From assembly GCA_021234155.1 (NCBI GenBank), contig JAJEKV010000033.1, positions 4,879,454 through 4,943,453 of the forward strand: a stretch of 64,000 nucleotides of DNA, read 5' to 3'. Source of the DNA: Isoetes taiwanensis (lineage: Eukaryota; Streptophyta; Lycopodiopsida; Isoetales; Isoetaceae). Positions 56,241-64,000 of the stretch are shown in pieces; the first letter of the stretch is position 1; each line of letters opens with the position of its first letter. The position numbers and the translations under genes were made by a program. A model generated the notes under the pieces. The model was not told where the DNA came from, searched no databases, and saw only the letters and a list, made by a program, of their open reading frames with translations.

Positions 56241-57761
56241 TTGATCAACAAGTCCACGCCCATGGGCAGGATTGCTCGTTGGGTCCTTCTTCTGCAAGAA
56301 TTCGCTCCTTTTGAAATTGTTCATAAGGCTGGCAAATCTCATGTTCTCCCAGATTATCTCTCACGCATCCATACAGATGATCCCTCCACGGGTGTTTCAG
56401 ATGCCTTTTCTGACGTCCAGTTGTTTTGGTCGGCCACCCCCCATTGGTTTCATAACTTTCAGCAGTATCTTCTCACTGGTGCTCTTCCCTCAGAAGATCC
56501 CACGCTCTCTCCAGAAAAGCTTCAATCACGCTGTCGTCAGTTTCTCCATGAGGTCCATGACTACACCATGGTTGCGGGCCATCTGTACAAACGCGGCAAA
56601 GATATGGTCCTTCGACGCTGTGTTTTTCCTCATGAAGTGCCCGATATAGTTCGACACGCCCATGAAGGGCTTGGTGGTGATCATTTTCATGGTGACACTA
56701 CGGCACGCAAAATACTTCTCGCAAGCTATTTCTGGCCCACGCTCTTCAAGGATGCCCACGCTCACGCCCGCACGGATGGGTTGGCCCACGGCCCGTGACG
56801 CTCTTCCATTGACGCCGGTCGCCACGCCACTTCCCTTCGGCAAATGGGGAATGGACTTTGTAGGGCCCATAGATCCTCCTGCGTGGCACGCCCGTGCCCG
56901 CTACATTCTGGTCATCACTGATTACGCTACCAAATGGGCTGAGGCTTGTGCACTTCCAGACAACACGGCTGACAAAAGCCGCGAAAAAGGTCCTCTATCG
57001 CCAAATCATCACAGCGTTTTGGCTGTCCCGCGGGCGGTCGTTGATCGAGGAGTTCATTTTGTCAACCACACCATCAAAAGGCGACGGATTATTTGGCGAT
57101 ACATCATCGCCAAAAGCACACCTTACTATCCTCAAGGGAATGGTTTGGCTGAAAGCACAAACAAGACTCTCATCACTATTACGAAAAAATGCGTGATGCC
57201 TCTCGCGCGGATTGACAAGACAAGTTACCCTCTTTTGTTCTTTGGGCTTGTTGTTGTTTCAAGATTGCTCTTGGTCACACTCCTTTTAAGTTGGTATATG
57301 GTCAAGAAGCCGTGATGCCTTTTGAATATGTTCTTCCGACACTTCGTTTCCAACTAGCTACCACACATAATCCACCTGCCGCTCTTCAAGAACGAGTTTA
57401 CCAACTTGAACAATTGGATGAACTTAGGCGAGATGCATATATTCGGGTTCTTCATGGTCAACAGTTGCGGAAATCTTTGCATGACAAACATCTTAAGGCA
57501 AAAATTTTTAAACAAGGTGATTTGGTTTTACTTTATGATTCTCGTTACAAAAATTTTCCAGGCAAGTTAAAATTCAGGTGGCTTGATCCTTATCAAATAT
57601 TGCAAGTCGTACAACCCAGTGTTTTCAAGCTGGCCGAGTTAGATGGCACTCCATTACCTACGCTGGTTAATGGCTTTCGCCTAAAACAATTTCATACAGC
57701 AGACACAAGTGTTCATACACAAGATCAACCACACAATTCTGACTCCGAAGATAGTGACTAA
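56241..57761 (+). pseudogene. Gypsy-3 integrase, frameshifted
   Basis: The frame 56241-56798 has the end of RNase H (FEIVHKAGKSHVLPDYLSR) and a zinc region with HAHEGLGGDHFHGDTTARK, but the following Cys pair is lost at a shift near 56770. The core is in the frame 56662-57315: Asp in KWGMDFVGPI (56854-56856), Asp in VVDRGVHFVN (57043-57045) and Glu in GLAESTNKT (57151-57153), 35 residues apart. The last frame, 57291-57761, has VYGQEAVMPFEYV and KQGDLVLLYDSRYKNFPG and ends with an acidic tail. There is no chromodomain. Confidence 0.85.
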
Positions 57762-57869
57762 GAAGGCTATTTATATTTATATAGTGGAGAAAAACAAAAT
57801 TTGGGCATTGCCCATATATTTCCGCTATGGGCTGAGCCCTATTTCCAAATTCCTAAGTTAAACGAACCC

Positions 57870-58109
57870 CTACTCCGGGTTCGGAGCAGAGGTAACACGG
57901 AGCACCTGGTAGACGCACTGGTCCGGATCCCAGCGCAGATGCACCACCACTTCGATGAGAGTAGTCTTCGGGTCAGGATGCTCCGCCATAGCGCCGCACC
58001 CGCCATCCATCCGGATGCCGCGGTTGCGGCATTTCCAGAGGTCTATCGCGTTCATTTTACAGGTGATCCATTCCTGGCATCCAGTCGGCATAGTGCATTC
58101 GTCGTCCAT
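57870..58109 (-). CDS. Gypsy-3 antisense small Cys-rich ORF
   Basis: An intact frame of 79 codons on the minus strand, starting MDDECTMPTGCQEW. It has five Cys in the first half (positions about 5, 11, 17, 26, 38), a basic WKCRNRGIRMDGG stretch, then KTTLIEVVVHLRWDPDQCVY and QVLRVTSAP, which look like beta strands. Upstream on the same strand GGGCTATATAAGACG gives a TATA box 42 bases before the ATG. It lies between pol and the sense accessory ORF and is divergent from the latter. Antisense ORFs are known in some plant Tat-type gypsy elements. I recognise no family, and chance in a GC-rich stretch remains possible. Confidence 0.5.
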   Translation of the reverse strand: MDDECTMPTGCQEWITCKMNAIDLWKCRNRGIRMDGGCGAMAEHPDPKTTLIEVVVHLRWDPDQCVYQVLRVTSAPNPE

Positions 58110-58599
58110 GGTCTCGAACTGGTGTCTCAGCTTCGACCACTGCTCGTCTTATATAGCCCAACCGCTTGGAACTCTGTTGATGTGGACCAATCCGCACATT
58201 GCTAACGTGGTTGCAATGCAAGACTCTTTCTAAATCCAGAATCTTTTCTCCCGCCGCATATCTAGCCATGGTACCTTCTGACACTTCCTTTTTATCCCAC
58301 TTCGAGTTGCTAGCATTAAATGACATTGCTTCCTTTCACGCCTGTCGGACATTAATGTTTGTACTCCTTTACGTCTCATCTCCACCTTAACTGCTTGGGG
58401 ACTTAGCCAAATTTTTGCCTCTTAATCGCCTCCGTCGGATCTGTTGCCACATGGCACAATCCACAGTTCTTGATAACACGCCCCTTCGCCACAGATGTGT
58501 GCCCTAAAACCTTTTCATCCTTCTTCGTTTTCGTCTTCTGCTCTCCGCCCTCCGGCTTCTCACCTCCCCTCTTCCAGTTACTTTCAGACGCTCTTCGCC
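58110..58599. promoter_or_regulatory. Gypsy-3 divergent promoter region
   Basis: 490 bases between the antisense ATG (58109) and the sense ORF ATG (58600). On the minus strand TATATAA sits at 58151-58157. On the plus strand a pyrimidine-rich leader (58505-58590) precedes the sense ORF, but I see no clear TATA box for it. There is no supported gene inside. Confidence 0.4.
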
Positions 58600-61237
58600 A
58601 TGGCCGCTACACCCAAATTCCCTCAACTTCAAGCTTCTGCTCCACGGGATTTGGCTCTTTTTGAGTCGGTGACTTTCTCAACACCCACCTTTCGAGATGC
58701 CCTAGCAGGTCCAAGTCGTGCAGTGGCGGAACGCCATGGGCTTTATGAATTCTCCAAACAGGACCTCCCTGCACCAAATCCAGAGCAACTGAAGCAGTTT
58801 GTCACTCATATGATCAACACCACGGATGGATACACCACCACGGTCGATCAGACCACCATTTTGCTTGCCCTGGTTCTGCTTTATCAGGTATTCTAGATTC
58901 CTCTTCATAGACCTTCTTTATCTTGGGCTGCCTTACAGGACCAGGATGTCTCTCAGTATGGCGCAGCTCCTTATCAAGCCAACACCCTTCGACTCACAAA
59001 CATTGCAAAGACCCACGATACTTTTGTAAAGTTTATGTGGTGAAAATTATATGGGTATTCCATCAAGAATACCCATATCAATAAACAGTTTTACAACATT
59101 GTCATTATGGCCGTCCACTCCCCTCATCCTATTGATTGGCCACAAATTTTGTTCCTCAGACTTCTCCATGAAATTGATCGCATCCGCGCAGCACCTTCTT
59201 CTGGCTTTGACACTGCTGTGGGTGCTCACCTCCAGGCCATCATCCGTCATTGTGTACCTATCCCCAGTCCAGGGTCCCCCTCTACTTCTCAGGCATCCAC
59301 TCACCAAACCTTCCATTCCCTTCCTAAAAACCACCATGCTGAGACTTCACGCCCTCCTCTTTCTCCTGGTCATGCTCAAAATCAAGACAAACCTATTCCT
59401 GTTTCCTCTTCATCCACGGAAACCACGCCCTCAAATTCTCATCATGTTTCTTAGACGTCACAGACCAATCACCAACGGGCCCCGCACATCCACCTTCTCG
59501 ACAGGCCTTGTATCAATACCAGCAGGATGTCCAAGCAGTTGTCCTTAAGCTTTAGGACTTGCAAGAAACCTTCATGAATGGTGTTCAAGCCTACATGGAG
59601 GCCACGGAAGTAGTTCACAGGGATCTTCAAGCTGCCACCACGCAAGTTCAATCCCTGGAAGAAAAACTTCAACAGAAGCACGAGGCTCTTTTACAAGCCC
59701 GTGAATCTCTAAAGACTGCACAAGACCAGACAAGCCTGCTTGCTGATCAACAGGCTCAGTTACAATCCACCATTCAAGAATTGTTGGTGCAGATCAAGGA
59801 CAAGGATAAAACCCTTACTGAACTCCAGTCCATGTACACTGACCTTTCGCAGAATTACAGCTCAAAGAACGCAATGAGCAGCTCCCTTCTCTCGAAGGCC
59901 AACTGACCACACTTCAAAATCAGGTCATGTACTCTCTTCAAACTCAGCTAACAGAAGCTCAGAAACAAAAACTCATTGATGATACAGAGATTGCCTCTCT
60001 TCGGCTTCACACTCCTGGACAGTCATCTTCACAAGGCACGCTCTCTCACAAACAGTTCCGTGATCAATCACGTCTCTTGCTTGAAAAAGATAATCAGATC
60101 AGAGACTTGGAATATCAACTCCAGCAAGCTGTTCAATTTGCGGACGAAGCACAAAATCGACAAGAGGCATACATTGACCTTGCTCTCCGCATTCCTCAGG
60201 ATTTTTTCACGCCTTCCAGTTATCTGGATTATGTGCACGCCCGACGCCATCTTTTCCTTCTGAAGTGGTATGCAGCAAACGACAAACTTACTGAGCCTCT
60301 GGCCAGCGACGATTTTCTCAGGATCTGGCCGGACCTTTCCATTGCAGACAAAGGCTTACTCTGTGCTCTTTTAGTCTTTGATTTACTCCATTGCGCGGAT
60401 TCTGACTTAATTATCTTCCGTGTAGTTCAGCCCATGGTTTATATTTTTCATGATTTTTACCTGGCTGATACACAGGACAGGTTTTTAGATGATGCCCATC
60501 GGATTTTTCAAGGCAATCCTCACGCTCATTGGCTGCTCCTCCAGGACAATCCGTATCTCCAGGATCCTGCTCAAGTCAACACTTTTAGCACGGAGTACAT
60601 GCATGAGCTTGCTCATCACCTACCTTTGTGGCAAGCAGAGGCACTCGCATAAGTGCGGAAGAACTTAGCCCATCCTGAAGACCTTCTGTTTGCTCAGATT
60701 TACATTCAGCACCTGCGTGCCTACAACACCTTATGGGCTTTTCTGGACAGCAAGACCATACCCACGGGTTGGGTTAATCCTCCCGTTTATACCATGCTCT
60801 CAGGCTCAGATTGGGATCAGTGGTGTCGTGCACTTGATAAGGACCTTGTTTGCGAATTCTGGGAGCAGGCCCAACAACCCACACCAACTGGTTTTGCTAT
60901 CTCTCCATATGCTTCCTTGGGTGCATCCCCGCGCATCAGATATCTCACTGCAGATTGGTGTCTTCCTTTTTGGAATAAATTTATGGAAGGCCACGCTGAC
61001 TGGTCCCCTGTTCAGATCTCTACTGATCTTCGGTGGGATCCACGTTTTGTTCGACGCTCAAATTGGGAGAATGGTGCCACCTTGGAGCACACAAAAAATT
61101 GGATCTTCATCCCCAATGAGTGCAGTTGGCAGACGCCCACTCATGCTGTCCACGGACTTGATCTCTTTCTGGCGCATGCTGCCACCTCACCGGATCCCTC
61201 AGTTCATCTCAAAGCGGGGTTTCATCTTTGCTTTTAA
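58600..61237 (+). pseudogene. Gypsy-3 long accessory ORF with coiled coil, broken
   Basis: The start MAATPKFPQLQASAPRDLAL has context GCCATGG. Segments in order: 58600-58896 (globular, HGLYEFSKQDLPAPNPEQ); 59107-59454 (IDWPQILFLRLLHEIDRI, then a Ser/Pro/His-rich linker); 59559-59906 (a clear heptad coiled coil, LEEKLQQKHEALLQARESL); 59927-60652 (coiled coil continues to IRDLEYQLQQAVQFADEA, then a Trp/Phe/Asp-rich domain LDYVHARRHLFLLKWYAAND); and after an in-frame TAA at 60650, 60653-61237 (LDSKTIPTGWVNPPVY, LTADWCLPFWNKFMEGHADW). The original product would exceed 800 residues. There is no membrane segment, so it is not an obvious envelope gene. The function is unknown. Confidence 0.65.
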
Positions 61238-61572
61238 AGTGCCTCTGTTAAGTTCTCTCAGCGGGGCGTCCTATCTATTATTGCAACCCGAATGCGGCGT
61301 CGGTGCCGGTCTTGGTTTGCCTTCTCATGGAATGCGGTTTATCCTGCGGAAGCTTCACCGTGCCTTGGAAGAAATGGTGCATTCAGGTTTTTTCATTAAC
61401 GCTCTTCCTGCCATCGGTCTCAACACTCCGGAAGCTCTCCAGGCACGCCAAGATCTCATTGGGAACTATCATAATGGCGCCCGTCCTCATATCCGCGAGG
61501 ATGACTTTCCGGCTATTTGGGTTCCGCCATCGAAGCTTGCAGTTCCCCTTTTCTTCTCCGCGAGTGTCGTTT
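61238..61572. other. Gypsy-3 region after accessory ORF
   Basis: There is no separate gene. A frame near 61300-61600 (PSHGMRFILRKLHRALEEM) may be the shifted C-terminal end of the accessory ORF. Confidence 0.4.
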
Positions 61573-61584
61573 GGTGGGGGGGAG
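61573..61584 (+). promoter_or_regulatory. Gypsy-3 polypurine tract
   Basis: GGTGGGGGGGAG lies immediately before the TGTTAG start of the 3' LTR. Confidence 0.8.
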
Positions 61585-62174
61585 TGTTAGTCACATGCGT
61601 CTGATGCGGGACTATTCATGCACACGACGGACCAGGTCAAGGCCAAGGATCCACAGTCAGGTGTAGGTCAGTCGTCAAAGGCCCAGCAGAAGACCAAGCA
61701 GCAGACCAAGCCTCAGACCACGCAGAAGGCCACGGGCACGAAGAGTTCGAGAACAGACAAGTGACGGACTGTCACCGTCAGCGTCATTTCAGGGCCTCAA
61801 GAGGCACTGCCAATATTCCTGCAAATCATGCCTTCTTCCAGGAGTCGGCACCGAGATCTGACAGTGTCTATATTGGGCCAAAGGCCATTGTACTATATAT
61901 ATGAGTAGAGCTAGCATTCACAGGCTAGATGAGTTTTTGGTCTTATCTCACTTCTGCTTTCTCTCGATTGCGAGAGCTCATGTATCATCATTGATATCAA
62001 AGAGTTTTGTTCTCATCATTGTGTTCTTATTGTTTTCTTTTGTTCTCTCTCTTCTCCTTTTCCTTTGTTTCTTTTGCAAATCCCGCGTGACACAGCTACC
62101 GGATTCTCCTGTCTGATCCACGGGTCCTCACAGAGGGCTGTCTTGCAGGAGTTCCCGAACCCAGACCCTAAACA
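61585..62174 (+). repeat. Gypsy-3 3' LTR, complete
   Basis: It starts TGTTAGTCACATG and ends CCCTAAACA. 61685-61732 holds four 12-base units of the type CAGAAGACCAAG. It matches the truncated 5' LTR closely. Confidence 0.92.
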
Positions 62175-62850
62175 CGCTCCATCCGCCATTCCTGTATGTA
62201 CTTTGCAGAATAGGCTGATAAGTCTTGGGACTTGACCGTAGCCTGCCGAGTGCCTAGCCAAAGGGGCTACTTCTGCGTTGCATCTTCCTAGTACCGATGA
62301 GGCAGAAGGAGATCGCTCCCTCCAGAGGCACGCATGCCCATTACAGGCGGCTAGAGAGCCATTGCTCGTCTATGACTTGAACTCCATTGAAGGTGATGCA
62401 TCACCCAAGAGGTGTCGAGCCCATGTCGAGCCCACACTCAGTGGCAAACCATCAGGCCTAGCCCTTTAAGATCCCCGGCAGGCTTTATACACGAGAGGGA
62501 TCAATTTGTAGTGGGACATGTCCTCCTTATACGCCGGTCTAGCCACACCACCCACAGCATAGGCCACATTAATTGGGAATTAATGAGACTATCTAGGTAC
62601 ATCATCTACTAAGGCTTTCAGGGTCTCTACCCCCCTTCCCAATACACAGGAGTGCGCATAGAGATAGACCATTATCATCCATAACTGAAATACAGAATAA
62701 CTTTTAATCTATCTACCTAGACATACATGGTTAGGTTCCTTCGTTAAGGGCTGAAATCTCCAAATCTATAGGGCCTCTAAGGCTAATCTAACACACTAAC
62801 TCGGCCTAATGCCGGACTGGAAGTCAGCGTTGCACAATAGAATTGTCATC
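62175..62850. other. Right flank without identified gene
   Basis: No repeat of the families above and no supported gene. Short ORFs are chance. Confidence 0.4.
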
Positions 62851-62853
62851 TAC

Positions 62854-63008
62854 CTGATCCTTGGCTTGCTCCAGCTCCTCGAAAGGCATCCATACTCCTG
62901 TTCGGGCTGAAGGCGAACGAGTTTGGAAGATTTGTTGTGCAAAATGGCCTTGATAGCGTCTGGCAAGGCTGAATGGCACAGGCGCTTGGTCAGAATGGCT
63001 CTTGAAAA
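62854..63008 (-). CDS. Possible internal exon of an unidentified host gene
   Basis: On the minus strand, an open 155-base stretch is bounded by AAATGCAG/TTTTC (acceptor) and GATCAG/GTAGAT (donor). The translation includes FKSHSDQAPVPFSLARRYQG, FAQQIFQTRSPS and TGVWMPFEELEQAKDQ. The composition is that of an ordinary protein. I do not recognise the family and see no neighbouring exon with confidence, so this could be a chance combination. Confidence 0.35.
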
Positions 63009-63365
63009 CTGCATTTCGGAAAGAGAAAGTTAGAATATGTAGCACAATAAAAGGGGGTTCCAGAGGGATTTAATATAGATGCATAAATCACTATCCCTGA
63101 GACCATATATCATACTCCTAAAAGTCAAATCCTAAACCTCCACATCGTCAATTAAGACAACTTGGGCTTAATCACAATCTAGCTTAAAGCCCTTCAAACT
63201 GTTCATGTGCATTTAGAGTAAGCTTCTCATGGGAAAAGGTTGGTTAAACACATCCATCCATTTTCCTTGACGCAAAATGGGAGTATGCATTCCTTCATGT
63301 GAGATACTAAAAATGTGTGTGCACTTCTTACTTGAAATATATAATTTTTATAACCACAAGGTCGT

Positions 63366-63445
63366 TAGGCATAGCCAAGGCATGTCAAGTTTAAAGAAAT
63401 AAGCATAGGCATAGCCAAGGCTTGTCAAGTTTAAAGAAATAAGCA
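63366..63445. repeat. 40-base tandem duplication
   Basis: Two copies of TAGGCATAGCCAAGGC followed by TGTCAAGTTTAAAGAAATAA, with a single difference (A/T) at the centre. Confidence 0.95.
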
Positions 63446-63449
63446 TTTT

Positions 63450-63562
63450 TTTTTAATTTTTTTTGGTAGAACGGTAATGTGTATATATTACTTGTAAAGA
63501 TACATGGTAATATACAAAATTTGAGATCGAGATCTCAAGAAAACAAGTAGATGGCAGAGAAC
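63450..63562 (-). mobile_element. Small retroposon (SINE-like), poly(A) on minus strand
   Basis: A 113-base insert flanked by AAATAAGCATTTT (63437-63449 and 63563-63575), a 13-base target duplication. The insert begins with a T-rich run on +, meaning an A tail at the 3' end on the minus strand. I see no clear pol III A or B box. It may be a truncated LINE or SINE 3' end. Confidence 0.6.
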
Positions 63563-63575
63563 AAATAAGCATTTT

Positions 63576-64000
63576 CACTTCAGCTTCCATTCAAGAAAAG
63601 AGCACCATATATTTACCATGGATCATATTTCAACATATTACATAGAATTGTGCACTTCTATATCTCTTCAGATCTACTACCTCAATAAAAATTTTCCTTA
63701 TTTCAAGATTTAGCTGCCAGGAATTCTATTCACTACAACTATCTCAGAATTGCCTTTAAAGAATTTCGAAAAGTTTGATATACTTAATTAACCCTTTGTT
63801 TGCACAAATGATAATGGACAGATCAAGCATTGAACAATGCCCTCTAATAGCAATCTAGGTATTGCAAAGCTGCATGAACTATGAAAAGAATATCAGTTGA
63901 TATTATATATCATGCTTGTAATGTTTAATATAGATCACATGCTTTAAACGTGGGAGCATATACAACGTCTTAATATCCAATCATGCAGAAATAGGATATT
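63576..64000. other. AT-rich right edge
   Basis: I see no gene, RNA or repeat that I can support here. Confidence 0.4.

Larger units (their letters stand above)
51293..62174 (+). mobile_element. Gypsy-3: Ty3/gypsy element with accessory genes, 5' LTR truncated
   Basis: It has a truncated 5' LTR, a tRNA-Asp-like primer site, gag with zinc knuckles, protease, RT, RNase H, integrase without chromodomain, then 3.8 kb with an antisense small ORF and a long sense ORF, a polypurine tract and a complete 3' LTR. The RT wording (SPIVIALKHNGKIRVCVDYR, QDDFSAYS) and the tRNA-Asp site fit the non-chromodomain plant gypsy branch (Tat/Athila side). It is cleaner than the elements to the left, with a few stops and frameshifts. 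Confidence 0.9.

Noticed and set aside
58151-58158. TATA box for the sense accessory ORF
   Set aside because: The minus-strand reading (TATATAAG) fits the consensus better and lies 42 bases from an ATG, whereas the sense ATG is about 440 bases away.
58600-61237. Envelope gene
   Set aside because: There is no signal peptide, membrane segment or furin-like site; a coiled coil alone is not enough.

Overview
This window looks like a transposable-element-packed stretch of a land-plant nuclear genome. I infer this from a Ty3/gypsy chromovirus, a second gypsy element with a tRNA-Asp-like primer site, PIF/Harbinger transposons with Myb/SANT-like partner genes, several LINEs and long (CT)n microsatellites. 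I cannot name the species; the LINE type and repeat load might suggest a large-genome fern, lycophyte or similar plant, but that is a guess. No complete host gene is visible; one candidate host exon lies near the right end.

Layout. 1-9168: Gypsy-1, a heavily lesioned chromovirus copy without a 5' LTR in the window, ending at a 13-N gap (9169-9181). 9182-10580: 3' part of LINE A. 10581-32644: a mosaic in which long (CT)n tracts separate LINE and Harbinger units: LINE B (10641-14840), Harbinger H1 (14925-20276, with a TRIM-like insertion), LINE C (20351-25055), Harbinger H2 (25214-29926), two short spacer units (30013-30156, 30266-30420), LINE D (30486-32620). 32645-50545: Harbinger H3, split by an unidentified insert X (34467-34583 plus 47304-48127), which is itself split by Gypsy-2 (34584-47298), a 12.7-kb chromovirus with two LTRs and an ATTCT target-site duplication. 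50546-51292: a truncated Harbinger H4. 51293-62174: Gypsy-3, a non-chromodomain gypsy element with a truncated 5' LTR, an antisense small ORF and a long coiled-coil ORF between pol and the 3' LTR. 62175-64000: mostly single-copy flank with a possible host exon, a 40-bp tandem duplication and a small retroposon.

How the parts relate. Each Harbinger carries a DDE transposase on the + strand and, converging on it from the other side, a Myb/SANT-like gene and a third small conserved ORF on the - strand. The LINEs have an RRM-like ORF1 and an APE endonuclease-RT ORF2, and share a 3' hairpin followed by ATTTC repeats running into (CT)n. CT reads in the same direction on both sides of both LINE and Harbinger units, which suggests that the microsatellite is the insertion target.

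Caution on quality. Many ORFs are broken by small indels. Comparing duplicate copies, differences often fall at CAG/CTG trinucleotides, and two independent tRNA-iMet primer sites both lack the A of their CAG. Part of the apparent decay may therefore be sequencing error at methylated CHG sites rather than real mutation.
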